Source: UBA5109 sp963975155 (lineage in GTDB: Bacteria > Pseudomonadota > Gammaproteobacteria > Pseudomonadales > Pseudohongiellaceae). Taken from it: 64,000 bases of DNA. Below, piece by piece: positions 34,052-43,601 of the stretch. The translations under genes were made by a program, and so were the position numbers. The stretch is taken from NCBI GenBank assembly GCA_963975155.1, contig CAXBFG010000005.1:1-64000 (forward strand), written 5' to 3'. The notes under the pieces are model-generated. The model had not been told where the DNA came from and made no database searches. It was given only the letters and a program-made list of their open reading frames with translations. Position 1 is the stretch's first letter. The number at the start of each line of letters is the position of its first letter.

Positions 34052-34894
34052 ATGGCACAGGCTCAAGCAACTACCAGCCCCAATCTGGCGGGTGTAAAAA
34101 ATATTATTGTCGTGGCTTCCGGCAAGGGTGGTGTGGGGAAATCCACTACTGCTGTAAATCTTGCTCTGGCATTAAAGGATCAGGGTGCAACAGTGGGATT
34201 GTACGATGCAGATATATACGGCCCGAGCATTCCAACCATGATGGGTCTGCCGGACGGTACACGGCCGGAAATTGTTGATGAACGTACCATGAAGCCCGTT
34301 GAGGCTCACGGTATCAAGTGTCATTCAATCGGCTTTCTGGTTGATGCCAATCAGGCAATGGCCTGGCGCGGACCTATGGTGGTTGGAGCCTTTAACCAGA
34401 TATTAAATGATACACAATGGGGTGAACTGGATTATCTGGTGGTGGATATGCCACCCGGCACCGGTGATATCCAGTTGAGTCTGGCGCAATCTGTAGCAGT
34501 CACCGGAGCGGTGATTGTGACAACACCACAGGATGTTGCCTTGCTGGATGCCAAACGCGGTATTGAAATGTTTCGTAAAGTGGGTATTCCCATACTTGGT
34601 GTGGTTGAAAATATGGGTTTGCATATTTGCAGTGAGTGCGGTCACGCTGAACACATTTTTGGTGAGGGTGGAGCGGCACGCATTGCCAGGGATTATGCGG
34701 TGACTGTGCTTGGTTCACTACCACTGGAAAAGTCCATTCGGGAAGGCAGTGATGCAGGTGTGCCAATCGTGGCTGCGGATGCCTATGGTAAGGTTGCGGA
34801 GATTTATCGTGCCATTGCTGTTCAGGTAGCCAGCACCGTACAAGATCTTAACAGCAGTCTGAGCACCCCAAATATAAGTATAGTGGATGACTAA
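34052..34894 (+). CDS. mrp: Mrp/ApbC-family Fe-S cluster carrier ATPase
   Basis: 280 residues. The deviant P-loop VVASGKGGVGKSTTAVNLA lies near residue 22, with GLYDADIYGPSIPTMMG, DYLVVDMPPGTGDIQLSL and the cluster-binding CxxC as HICSECGH near residue 193. It delivers Fe-S clusters in the cytoplasm. The N-terminal MIP18/DUF59 domain found in many Mrp proteins is absent, so this is the short form. Its stop overlaps the stop of convergent yjgA by 4 bp. Confidence 0.95.
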   Translation: MAQAQATTSPNLAGVKNIIVVASGKGGVGKSTTAVNLALALKDQGATVGLYDADIYGPSIPTMMGLPDGTRPEIVDERTMKPVEAHGIKCHSIGFLVDANQAMAWRGPMVVGAFNQILNDTQWGELDYLVVDMPPGTGDIQLSLAQSVAVTGAVIVTTPQDVALLDAKRGIEMFRKVGIPILGVVENMGLHICSECGHAEHIFGEGGAARIARDYAVTVLGSLPLEKSIREGSDAGVPIVAADAYGKVAEIYRAIAVQVASTVQDLNSSLSTPNISIVDD

Positions 34895-35409
34895 TCTGTG
34901 TGTTTGAGTTCACGCAGGTACTGAAACAGTTTTTTACTTGCTGCAGAATCTTTTTTAAGTTCCTGTTCCTTCTGGGCCTGCCTGATTAACTGGCGGAGAT
35001 ACTGTATGTCCAGTTCTGGATGATCCTGGATCAATTTCTGCAAGGCTGCATCAGAACCCGCCAGCAATTCTTCACGTAAGTTTTCCAGCAGCTTGAAAAA
35101 ACGCTTGTTAAGATTCACCTGGTGCAGATCGGTATTGAGTACACTTTCGATTTGAGTGACATCAATATTGCGCATCAGTTTGCCTATAAACTGAAGCTGA
35201 CGGCGTCGGGCTTCATGACTGTTTGGCAGACGTTTGAATTCTTCAATGGCGGACTGCAAATCAGCGGGGAGCTGACATTTCAACAGAAGTTGTTTGTTTA
35301 TTTCGGTTAATTTTTTTCCGAGAGCCTGCAGGGCAATCATGTCACGCTTGCGCTGACTCTTACTGATCGTTTCCTCAGTCTCACTGTCGAAGTTCTGGTT
35401 GTTATCCAT
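34891..35409 (-). CDS. yjgA: YjgA/DarP family ribosome-associated protein (DUF615)
   Basis: 172 residues, usual size for the family. Features: KSQRKRDMIALQALGKKL near the start, ALIAREQ-like helices, FKRLPNSHEARRRQLQFIGKLMR in the middle (seen as LPNSHEARRRQLQFIGK) and a C-terminal QYLRQLIRQAQKEQ. YjgA associates with the 50S subunit during assembly. It is 2 bp from mgtE on the same strand. Confidence 0.93.
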   Translation of the reverse strand: MDNNQNFDSETEETISKSQRKRDMIALQALGKKLTEINKQLLLKCQLPADLQSAIEEFKRLPNSHEARRRQLQFIGKLMRNIDVTQIESVLNTDLHQVNLNKRFFKLLENLREELLAGSDAALQKLIQDHPELDIQYLRQLIRQAQKEQELKKDSAASKKLFQYLRELKHTD

Positions 35410-35411
35410 AA

Positions 35412-36797
35412 TTAATAAAACAGGGCTGCCAGGCCCAGGAAGGAAAGAAAACCAACCACATCGGTGATAGTGGTCAGAACGACACTGCCTGCCAGGGCAG
35501 GATCAACTTTGAGTTTTTTCAAAAACAGGGGCAGGAAGGCACCAGCAATAGCAGCGGTGATCAAATTGATAACCATGGCACCCGCAAAAATGTAGGCGAG
35601 TTTGGAATCGGAAAACCAATAGATTGCAATCAGGGCTGCAACCAGCGCCCAAAGTAAACCATTGAATAAACCGACACCCAGTTCACGCCACATCAACCAT
35701 CGGGAGTTGGTCTTACCTATTTGGCCGAGTGCCATGCCGCGGATAACCAGGGTTAAGGTCTGATTACCTGCCACACCACCCATACTCGCTACTATGGTCA
35801 TCAGTACGGCCAAGGCAACGACCTGATCGATGGTGTCGGAAAAGCGGTTAATTACTATGGCCGCCAGGAAAGCTGTAACCAGGTTGGCTCCCAGCCAGAT
35901 TGCCCTGCGTTTAGCAGTTTTCATAACGGGTGCGAAGGTGTCGTCTTCTTCATCCAGACCGGCCATGCGCATGAATGAATGTTCGGCATCTTCCCTAATC
36001 ACGTCCACGATATCATCAATGGTGATTCGACCCAGCAGCTTGCCTTCTTCATCAACTACCGGCGCAGATACCCAGTCCATTCTTTCAAAAAGCTGAGCCA
36101 CTTCGGTATCCGGCATGGAGACAGGAATAGCTTCAAAATCCGTAAGCATTACTTCACTGACCGTCAGATTCGGATCAGATACCAGAACTTTACGTAATGG
36201 TAGAACGCCAACCAGATGATCATTGCGGCTTACCACCAGTATGTTATCGGTCATACTTGGAATTTCAGTGTGGCGACGCAGATAACGTAGTACTACATCG
36301 AGGGTATGACTGCGCCGTACGGTGATGGTGTCTGTGTTTAACAGGCCACCAGCAGTATCCTCAGGATAGGAAAGAACAGCCTCCAGGCGGTGCCGATCCT
36401 GTTCACCCATGGACAGGAGCACTTCATTAATAACCTGATTGGGCAGTTGTTGCAGAATATCGGCGAGATCGTCTGTTTCCAGTCCTTCAGTCAGACTGGC
36501 GACTTCTTCCGGACTGAGTTTGGTTAGAATGTCACTCTGAATATCCTCATTAAGATAATTCAGTACTTCACCTTCATTCTCTTTGGCAACCAGTCGCCAT
36601 AAAACTTCACGAGCTTTATGTGGAGAAGATTCAAGCAGATGAGCAATAGTTGCCGCCGGAAGTTTATTCAGCATTTGCCTGACATGCACAAAGGAACCAC
36701 TGTCCAGAGCTGTACTTAAAGCCTCTAGATGTTCCTGAGTTTGATTCTTGTTGTCACCTGGCTGCAGCATACTTCCGGGAATACTCCGCAAAGACAT
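35412..36797 (-). CDS. mgtE: Magnesium transporter MgtE
   Basis: About 461 residues from the Met at 36797. The order is cytoplasmic N domain of helical repeats (LEALSTALDSGSFVHVRQML, LPAATIAHLLES), a CBS pair (about 165-285, including VDEEGKLLGRITIDDIVDVI), then five membrane helices with the pore motif (MTIVASMGGVAGNQTLTLVIRGMALGQ in part as GGVAGNQTLTLVIRG). The frame stays open to 36875, but that would overlap the divergent NhaC gene and gives an atypical N-terminus, so I prefer 36797 (36770 is another option). It imports Mg2+ gated by cytoplasmic Mg2+. Confidence 0.92.
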   Translation of the reverse strand: MSLRSIPGSMLQPGDNKNQTQEHLEALSTALDSGSFVHVRQMLNKLPAATIAHLLESSPHKAREVLWRLVAKENEGEVLNYLNEDIQSDILTKLSPEEVASLTEGLETDDLADILQQLPNQVINEVLLSMGEQDRHRLEAVLSYPEDTAGGLLNTDTITVRRSHTLDVVLRYLRRHTEIPSMTDNILVVSRNDHLVGVLPLRKVLVSDPNLTVSEVMLTDFEAIPVSMPDTEVAQLFERMDWVSAPVVDEEGKLLGRITIDDIVDVIREDAEHSFMRMAGLDEEDDTFAPVMKTAKRRAIWLGANLVTAFLAAIVINRFSDTIDQVVALAVLMTIVASMGGVAGNQTLTLVIRGMALGQIGKTNSRWLMWRELGVGLFNGLLWALVAALIAIYWFSDSKLAYIFAGAMVINLITAAIAGAFLPLFLKKLKVDPALAGSVVLTTITDVVGFLSFLGLAALFY

Positions 36798-36873
36798 CTG
36801 ATAAAAGAAGAGGGTATTATAGCAGCGCAAGGGTAGCAAAGCCTCAGAAACTCGGACTGACAGGGTAATTTTC

Positions 36874-38553
36874 ATGGCAGGCGTAAGATTACAAACAATA
36901 ATTGCCCTAGTGGTGGTTTTCGGAATTTCTGCGCTGGCCTGGCTGGTTCAGCCTGAAAACGGAGCCAGCGATTTGCATTGGTACAGCATTTTACCGCCAG
37001 TCATTGCGGTTGCTTTCGCTATAGCCAGCAGGCATCTGTTGTTAAGTCTGGTTGCTGGGGTAGTTATTGGTGCAATACTCATTAATGTGCCACCAGCTCC
37101 TTTGGAAATTATTTCCTGGGGTTCAAGTCTGAGCACACTGGGTTCTCAGGTTTGGAATGTGATAAGTGACCCTTTCAATTTAGCTATATTGTCATTTATT
37201 ACTTTTATGCTGATTATGATCAGCATTGTCATTTTATCCGGCGGCCTGCTGGCAATAGTCAAGTGGCTGGAGCAATATGCGCGAACTCCGCGCTCTACTC
37301 AGTTTATTACCAACCTGATGGGTTTTCTGGTTTTTATTGATGACTATGCCAACGTGATGATTGTGGGCACATCAATGCGACCCATTACTGACGCCATGCG
37401 AGTAAGCAGGGAAAAACTGGCCTTTCTTGTAGATGCGACCAGCGCGCCGATTTCAGGTATTGCACTTATGTCTACCTGGATAGGTTATGAGGTTGGAATT
37501 TTTTCAGATGTGAGTGCCACCCTGGGTTTTGAACGGGATGCGTATTCAATGTTTCTCGATGCTCTGCCTTACCGTTTTTACTGTATGTTTATGATTTTGT
37601 TTATCTTCGTAAACATCTGGTCAAAGCGAGAATTCGGCGGCATGCTCGCTGCTGAGCGACGCAGCAGGCTGGGCAGTGTTAGCGCCGAAGATGCAATCCT
37701 GGCTGGTAATCAGGATGATGCAGTGCAAACTGATAATAACGCCAGGCTTAGTATGGCAACTGCATTCTATCCTTTCGGGATTTTATTTTTGGTCTTGTTC
37801 ATTGGGCTTTGGGTGGATGGCGGAGGCATGGCTTTATTGGCACAGAATCCGGCTAACTTCGTTAGTTTCAGTAGTTGGCGTGAAGTGATTTCAGCTTCAG
37901 AAAATAATGTTCAGGTGTTAAATATTTCCGGCTTGCTTTCCTTGGTAACAGCAATAATCTGCGCCTTCTGGATAGCGGCATTACCGCGAACATCGATAAT
38001 GCAGGCAATTAAAAAAGGTGCCAGAACGGCCTTTTATCCCTGGATGATCCTGATACTGGCCTGGACGCTCGGGAGTATTTGTTCTGAAATTCAGACCGGA
38101 CCTTTTTTGGTGGCAGTTATTGGCGATACGATACCGGCATTCATTTATCCGGTCATTGTTTTTGTGTTGAGTGCTGCCGCAGCATTAGCGACAGGGACAT
38201 CATGGGGTACGATGGCGATATTTATTCCCATTACATCTCAGGTGGCTTTTCAACTGGATGGAGGGGCTTACGGGCTGATAACGATTATGAGTCTGGCAGC
38301 CGTGCTGGATGGTGCAATTTTTGGAGATCATTGTTCGCCAATTTCAGATACAACCATTATGAGTTCCATCGCCACATCCTGCGATCATATTCATCATGTA
38401 CGAACACAGTTTCCCTATGCATTTCTAGTGGCGGGCGGCGCTATCGGGATTGGCTATTTGCCCGCGGTAGAAGGCTTGCCTCTGGGCCTGGCAGCCATCC
38501 TGGCAATAGTGTTTTTTGCAGTGGTTTTACGCGTGTTCGCTAAAAAAGTGTAA
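36874..38553 (+). CDS. NhaC-family Na+/H+ antiporter-like protein
   Basis: 559 residues with about 12-13 membrane segments. Diagnostic stretches: VFIDDYANVMIVGTSMRPITD near residue 150, VDATSAPISGIALMSTWIGYEVG, and the C-terminal AAALATGTSWGTMAIFIPI and FGDHCSPISDTTIMSS. These match the large NhaC/YuiF-type antiporter family. It probably exchanges Na+ or a related cation, or an amine, for H+. It is divergent from mgtE with a 76-bp gap. Confidence 0.88.
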   Translation: MAGVRLQTIIALVVVFGISALAWLVQPENGASDLHWYSILPPVIAVAFAIASRHLLLSLVAGVVIGAILINVPPAPLEIISWGSSLSTLGSQVWNVISDPFNLAILSFITFMLIMISIVILSGGLLAIVKWLEQYARTPRSTQFITNLMGFLVFIDDYANVMIVGTSMRPITDAMRVSREKLAFLVDATSAPISGIALMSTWIGYEVGIFSDVSATLGFERDAYSMFLDALPYRFYCMFMILFIFVNIWSKREFGGMLAAERRSRLGSVSAEDAILAGNQDDAVQTDNNARLSMATAFYPFGILFLVLFIGLWVDGGGMALLAQNPANFVSFSSWREVISASENNVQVLNISGLLSLVTAIICAFWIAALPRTSIMQAIKKGARTAFYPWMILILAWTLGSICSEIQTGPFLVAVIGDTIPAFIYPVIVFVLSAAAALATGTSWGTMAIFIPITSQVAFQLDGGAYGLITIMSLAAVLDGAIFGDHCSPISDTTIMSSIATSCDHIHHVRTQFPYAFLVAGGAIGIGYLPAVEGLPLGLAAILAIVFFAVVLRVFAKKV

Positions 38554-38622
38554 TAAGGTTAATTTGTTTGGGCACTGGGTTAACAACAAAGAATTACGCA
38601 ACACAGGGTGGTACTTGCCAAT

Positions 38623-38889
38623 TTACTCTTCATCAAAATTATTGGTGACAAGTGCATGAATGGCAGAATGAGCTTCGACTTCATCGTTGCCGTCCAGCTT
38701 TAAATCAAGGACAGTACCTGGAGACGCAGCCAGCAGCATGATGGAAAGAATGCTCTTACCATCGACCATTTTCTCTTCGGTGCCAATTTCGAACATGCAT
38801 TCAAACTGGTTTACAACTTCTACCAGTTTTGCAGCAGCTCGGGCATGCAGGCCGGCTTTGTTGTTTATGGTTATTTTATCTTCGATCAT
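38623..38889 (-). CDS. ptsO: Phosphocarrier NPr (HPr-like) of the nitrogen PTS
   Basis: 88 residues. GLHARAAAKLVE holds the phosphorylated His, with KSILSIMLLAASPGT in place of the HPr Ser-46 region. Part of PTS-Ntr with ptsN. It follows rapZ by 3 bp. Confidence 0.95.
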   Translation of the reverse strand: MIEDKITINNKAGLHARAAAKLVEVVNQFECMFEIGTEEKMVDGKSILSIMLLAASPGTVLDLKLDGNDEVEAHSAIHALVTNNFDEE

Positions 38890-38892
38890 AAG

Positions 38893-39756
38893 TCAGAAAG
38901 TACTCAATTCTCTATGTCGAACCTGAATATTACTAATTGTATGCATAAAATGCTCCTTAAGTTTTTCGCATAGGAACACAGAGCGGTGCTGACCGCCGGT
39001 ACAACCCAGAGCTATGGTGATATAACTACGGTTATTACGGTCGAAACAGGGTATCCATTTATCAAGGAAGTCCTTGATATCATTATACATATCGATCACT
39101 TCCTGTTGCGAATCAAGGTAGGCAATGACTTGTTGATCGAGTCCGGTTAAGCCTCTGAGGGTGCTGATCCAGTAAGGGTTGGGCAAACAGCGCACGTCGT
39201 AAACCATGTCAGCATCGATTGGAATGCCATTTTTAAAGCCAAATGACTGAAATTGCAGAGCCATACGGCCGGTTTGATGGCCTGCGACCCGGTCCCGTAC
39301 TATATCACGCAGATCGTGTAAATTAAGACTGCTGGTATCAATGGTCAGGCTGGCCAGATTAGCAATAGGAGAGAGCAATTCTTTTTCCAGCTTGATAGCT
39401 TCAAGTAAACCGAGATCAGCATTACTTAACGGGTGTTTACGACGTGTTTCACTAAAGCGCTTGAGTAAAGTGTTGTTGTCTGCATCCAGAAAAATAACCT
39501 GCCGATCCAGTTCAGAGTGATCCAGTTTGGTAAAAATTTCCTGAAATTTTGACAGGTCACTGGAGAGATTGCGCGCATCTATACTAACGGCAACTTTGGT
39601 GAGCTTGTTAGTTGTCTCTTCTCTTATGCGTTCAGCCAGAGCGGCCAGCAAGCTGGCGGGCATATTGTCCACGCAGTAATATCCCAGATCTTCAAGTACA
39701 TGCAGACAGGTACTTTTCCCGGAACCGGAGCGGCCACTGATAATAATAAGTTTCAT
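38893..39756 (-). CDS. rapZ: RNase adapter protein RapZ
   Basis: 287 residues, normal length. Walker A is IISGRSGSGKSTCLHVLEDLG. Other landmarks: YCVDNMPASLL, FLDADNNTLLKRFSETRRKHPLS, MVYDVRCLPNPYW and the C-terminal ALGCTGGQHRSVFLCEKL. In enterics RapZ presents the GlmZ sRNA to RNase E and so controls amino-sugar synthesis. Member of the rpoN-ptsN-rapZ-ptsO cluster. Confidence 0.96.
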   Translation of the reverse strand: MKLIIISGRSGSGKSTCLHVLEDLGYYCVDNMPASLLAALAERIREETTNKLTKVAVSIDARNLSSDLSKFQEIFTKLDHSELDRQVIFLDADNNTLLKRFSETRRKHPLSNADLGLLEAIKLEKELLSPIANLASLTIDTSSLNLHDLRDIVRDRVAGHQTGRMALQFQSFGFKNGIPIDADMVYDVRCLPNPYWISTLRGLTGLDQQVIAYLDSQQEVIDMYNDIKDFLDKWIPCFDRNNRSYITIALGCTGGQHRSVFLCEKLKEHFMHTISNIQVRHRELSTF

Positions 39757-40060
39757 GGCGCTATTCTAAGCTAATTTCCGGGTAAGTTTCATGCAATGCT
39801 GGTTAGTCTGAGTATTTTCAGTATGTAAATCGCACATGCGCGTGTAGGGCAGTGTATAGCCGGGATGCTTAGGCTAGCAAACGATAATTTAAAATTTAGC
39901 TAAGCTGGATAAGCTGTTCTGGACTGATAGCCGCTGCAATGACAGAACGGACTCTCAGTTGAAGAGGGGGAAATCAATAAGCCTTTTCAGGGGGGAAATC
40001 TCTCTTATAGCCAGAGTACAGTTGAGGATTACAGATACAGAGTGCAGATGCACTCAAAAC
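39757..40060. other. Gene-free stretch between rapZ and ptsN
   Basis: About 300 bp with no convincing coding sequence, terminator or RNA gene. It may hold a promoter for rapZ-ptsO, but I see no clear -35/-10 pair. Confidence 0.5.
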
Positions 40061-40525
40061 TTAAAGTTCTTCTTTTGGGGGTGTACGCATGGCTGCTGCA
40101 TAGAGCTCGGTATCGGTCTGACTTCTCCTGAGGTTTTCGCAATAAGTCCGGCTCTTAAACAATTCTGCCAGAGTTCTTAACACTTCAAGATGGCCTTCAA
40201 CGGTATTTTCCGGGACCAGCAGAAAAAACAGCAAATCGACGGGTTTCTGGTCAATCGCATCGAAATCAATCGGGCTGGCCAGTTTAATCAGGCAGCCGAC
40301 GGTTTGTTTGCATTTGGGAACCCTGCAATGAGGGATCGCTATTCCATTACCAAGGCCGGTGCTGCCCAGCTGTTCCCTGGCAATCAAAGCTTCATAGACT
40401 TCGTCCGGATTGACATCAACTTTGCTGGCGATTAATTCTGCACTGGTTTCCAGTAAGCGTTTTTTACTCACGCCCTCGATATTACAAAAAGTAAGATCAG
40501 GGCTTATGATTGATTCTAGCTGCAT
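40061..40525 (-). CDS. ptsN: Nitrogen-PTS EIIA component
   Basis: 154 residues. The active-site His is in LGNGIAIPHCRVP near residue 67; the fold-defining VDLLFFLLVPEN and HLEVLRTLAELF are present. It receives phosphate from NPr and regulates K+ and nitrogen-related targets. In most gammaproteobacteria hpf lies between rpoN and ptsN; here only 81 bp separate them. Confidence 0.96.
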   Translation of the reverse strand: MQLESIISPDLTFCNIEGVSKKRLLETSAELIASKVDVNPDEVYEALIAREQLGSTGLGNGIAIPHCRVPKCKQTVGCLIKLASPIDFDAIDQKPVDLLFFLLVPENTVEGHLEVLRTLAELFKSRTYCENLRRSQTDTELYAAAMRTPPKEEL

Positions 40526-40606
40526 GTTTTTTAATGTTGTCTTTTCTGGCTAACTGCTTTGTCAATTACAAGTCCGGTCATCATGGTCTGGTAGTAATAA
40601 CAGTGC

Positions 40607-42106
40607 CTAAATCAGACGTTTCCTTTCGTTTGAAGGTGAGATGGACAGGGCTTCCCTGTATTTTGCAATGGTACGGCGCGCAATGTTAATACCTTGTTCA
40701 CCCAAAAGTGAAGTAATTTTGCTATCGCTAAGGGGTTTTTGCGGATTTTCTGCTGCTATCAGCTTCTTGATTAGTGCCCGGATAGCCGTAGATGAGCATT
40801 CTCCGCCCTCCTGAGTAGTGACATGAGATGAAAAGAAATATTTTAATTCAAAGATGCCACGGGGCGTGTGCATATACTTTTGAGTGGTAACGCGTGAAAT
40901 GGTCGATTCATGCATTCCGACCGCTTCTGCGATTTCATGCAGTACCAGGGGCTTCATGGCTTCGTCCCCGTATTCAAAAAAACTCTTCTGGTGTTCGACT
41001 ATTCTGCTGGAAACTTTCAACAAGGTTTCATTACGGCTTTGCAGGCTTTTTATAAACCAGCGAGCCTCCTGCAAATTGTCTTTCAGAAAATTGTTGTCAC
41101 TGCCTGAATTGCCGCGACCGACCATAGCAGCATAATCTGAGTTGACCCTGATTGCAGGTGTTGTATCGGGGTTCAGATCGACTTTCCAGCGTCCCTTTTC
41201 CTTACTGACAAAAACATCGGGTACTACATAAGAGGCATCTGAGGGCGTGATTTCAGAGCCTGGCCTTGGATTTAAACTAAGAATAATTTGCGAGGCTGCT
41301 TTAAGTTCCGGCTCTTTGATTTTAAGGCGCTTCATGATCAGGTTGTAATCCCGTGAAGCCAGCTGAGGCAGAAAATCTTCGACGATTCTGCAGGCAATGT
41401 TGTAACCGGGGCAGTCAGCATCATAATGGGCCAGTTGCAAAGTCAGGCATTCCTTAAGGTCACGGTAAGCGACCCCGACCGGGTCAAATTGCTGAATGAG
41501 GTGTAATACGGCAAGGACTTCCTCCTCATCTATATCCAGCTCACGAATCAGGCCGGCATGGATTGAGGCAATACTGGAAGTAAGCTGACCATCAGGGTCG
41601 ATAGAGTCAATAATAGCCAAGGCGATTAAACGGTCACTATCTGACATGGGGGTTAAATTGAGCTGCCAGTTTAAGTGGTCCTGCAGGGATTCAGCGACGC
41701 TATTTCTGGATTCGAAATCACTGTCTTCAAAATCCTGGCTGCTGTATGAGGAGCTGGGTGCAGACTGGATGTAGGTATCATCCCAGTTGTTGTCTGTGCC
41801 GTTATCATCAGGTAAACCGGGGTCTGTCCAGTCGTTATTCTGTAAGTCCAGTAATCCATCTGCAGCTGTCAATTCAGCTTCCGGGCTGCTTTGCTGATCA
41901 CTTGCTGGCTGCTGAGCGTCGTCGCTCTCATTACCCGCTTCATCACTCTGATTTTCATCGAGTTCCAGCATCGGATTATTTTCAAGTGCTTCCTGGATTT
42001 CCTGTTGTAAATCCAGGGTTGAAAGTTGCAGCAGGCGAATAGCCTGTTGCAACTGAGGCGTCATGGTGAGCTGTTGGCCAAGTTTGAGTTGAAGCGATAA
42101 TTTCAT
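40607..42106 (-). CDS. rpoN: RNA polymerase sigma-54 factor
   Basis: 499 residues, normal length. Region I is Gln/Leu-rich (LKLGQQLTMTPQLQQAIRLL), region II is acidic and variable, the HTH segment is around IAEAVGMHESTISRVTTQKY, and the RpoN box is ARRTIAKYREAL near the end. It is required by the CbrB-like activator encoded at 20001-21413. Confidence 0.97.
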   Translation of the reverse strand: MKLSLQLKLGQQLTMTPQLQQAIRLLQLSTLDLQQEIQEALENNPMLELDENQSDEAGNESDDAQQPASDQQSSPEAELTAADGLLDLQNNDWTDPGLPDDNGTDNNWDDTYIQSAPSSSYSSQDFEDSDFESRNSVAESLQDHLNWQLNLTPMSDSDRLIALAIIDSIDPDGQLTSSIASIHAGLIRELDIDEEEVLAVLHLIQQFDPVGVAYRDLKECLTLQLAHYDADCPGYNIACRIVEDFLPQLASRDYNLIMKRLKIKEPELKAASQIILSLNPRPGSEITPSDASYVVPDVFVSKEKGRWKVDLNPDTTPAIRVNSDYAAMVGRGNSGSDNNFLKDNLQEARWFIKSLQSRNETLLKVSSRIVEHQKSFFEYGDEAMKPLVLHEIAEAVGMHESTISRVTTQKYMHTPRGIFELKYFFSSHVTTQEGGECSSTAIRALIKKLIAAENPQKPLSDSKITSLLGEQGINIARRTIAKYREALSISPSNERKRLI

Positions 42107-42363
42107 AAATACTAGCTTCTATACATCTATAGTACACAATCCAGATAAGAGACAAAGGCTCTATACTAATCTGCAGTGACTATAGCAAAATATATGCAAT
42201 TATCATACCGATATGTAAATACAGAGTGTTTAAGTTTTTTACTGTTTATGTAAAGCAAGCCAGGCTAGCAGTGGAGGAGTGTAGAAGCTGGGTACACAGG
42301 CTAGCGGGGATGCAGTTTACAACGCTTGTATTCTGATCTGAAGCGGTCCGGTTTGAGTGAAAC

Positions 42364-43104
42364 TCAGATGCGAAACTCATGTCCCAGATAGACATTCTTA
42401 ACCTGTTCATTTTGTAAAATACTGGCCGGTTCGCCTGCCGCCAGAATGGAGCCTTCATTAACAATGTAGGCGAGCTCACAAATATCAAGGGTTTCACGCA
42501 CATTGTGATCTGTAATAAGCACGCCGATATTGCGGGCACTCAGGTCTCGAATAATCGTTTTGATATCATTGACTGAAATAGGGTCGACCCCGGCGAATGG
42601 TTCATCAAGCAAAATGAAGTCAGGATCCGTGGCAAGCGCCCGGGCAATTTCTACGCGGCGGCGTTCCCCTCCTGAAAGACTCATCCCAAGGCTGGATGCC
42701 AGATGTCCCACATGGAATTCCTCCATCAGGTCATTACACAAAGACTGGCGTTGTTCTGGTTTGAGTTCGGCACGTGTTTCCAGGATTGCCATGATATTGT
42801 CTTTAACAGTTAGCTTCCGGAAAATGGAAGATTCCTGCGGTAAATAACTTAGTCCTTTGCGGGCGCGTACATGCATAGGCGCTTTAGAGATATCTTCCTG
42901 ATTAATAAACACCTGCCCCTGGTCGGCCTTGATCAAGCCAATAATCATATAAAAAGAGGTGGTTTTACCGGCCCCGTTAGGCCCCAGAAGGCCTACAATC
43001 TGGCCACTTTTCAGCTTTAGGGAAGTATCTTTGACAACCTGCCTGCCATTGTAGGTTTTGGCTAGCTTGCTGACGATCAGGGTTTTTATGGCAGGTGTAT
43101 TCAA
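42364..43104 (-). CDS. lptB: LPS export ABC transporter ATPase LptB
   Basis: 246 residues. Walker A GPNGAGKTTSFYMI, signature MSLSGGERRRVEIARAL, Walker B FILLDEPFAGVDP and the switch His in LITDHNVRETLD. LptB powers LPS extraction with LptFG. It overlaps lptA by 4 bp. In most relatives rpoN follows directly; here a 257-bp gap without a gene separates them. Confidence 0.97.
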   Translation of the reverse strand: MNTPAIKTLIVSKLAKTYNGRQVVKDTSLKLKSGQIVGLLGPNGAGKTTSFYMIIGLIKADQGQVFINQEDISKAPMHVRARKGLSYLPQESSIFRKLTVKDNIMAILETRAELKPEQRQSLCNDLMEEFHVGHLASSLGMSLSGGERRRVEIARALATDPDFILLDEPFAGVDPISVNDIKTIIRDLSARNIGVLITDHNVRETLDICELAYIVNEGSILAAGEPASILQNEQVKNVYLGHEFRI

Positions 43105-43601
43105 GGGCTTTGGGTACTGGCTGGTATAACCATGTTCATTTGAGTGGCATCGAGCTTGCGATTGGCGATATCGTATTCAATATGCTCTGCGCTGGTATTG
43201 ATGGTACCTTCCTGGGAAAAAGTCGCTGCTCCTTCAATAATAATAAGCTGGGCTACATTATCGAAAATGATGTTTGCGCCATTGGCGAATACAACAGCCT
43301 GATTAATTTCAGGTTGTTGCTGGAAGGATGCAGGAGACCCGCTGGCAGTCACTTTTTGAATCAGCCCGGCTTCCCGTTCAATAGTTATCTCTAGACCGCT
43401 GAGTTTCAGGCTGCCCTGAGACATGACAGCGGGTTCATTTTCAGTGCCACGGCATATCTCCAGACCCTGATCAAGAAAAGACTCACTCCTGGCAGGGCAG
43501 CTGGTGAGCATATCCTGATTTAGGTCTTCAGGAAGTGCTGTAGAAAAACTCCCCAGAAAACTGAGTGTGAGTGCACAAAAAAAACATGCAAATTTAGTCA
43601 T
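43101..43601 (-). CDS. lptA: Periplasmic LPS bridge protein LptA
   Basis: 166 residues with a signal peptide (FACFFCALTLSFLGSFSTALP). The OstA-like beta-jellyroll is seen as ISQGSLKLSGLEITIEREAG (part: GSLKLSGLEITIERE) and IIFDNVAQLIIIEGAATFSQEG. It is shorter than E. coli LptA by about 20 residues. Overlaps lptC by 8 bp. Confidence 0.92.
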   Translation of the reverse strand: MTKFACFFCALTLSFLGSFSTALPEDLNQDMLTSCPARSESFLDQGLEICRGTENEPAVMSQGSLKLSGLEITIEREAGLIQKVTASGSPASFQQQPEINQAVVFANGANIIFDNVAQLIIIEGAATFSQEGTINTSAEHIEYDIANRKLDATQMNMVIPASTQSP

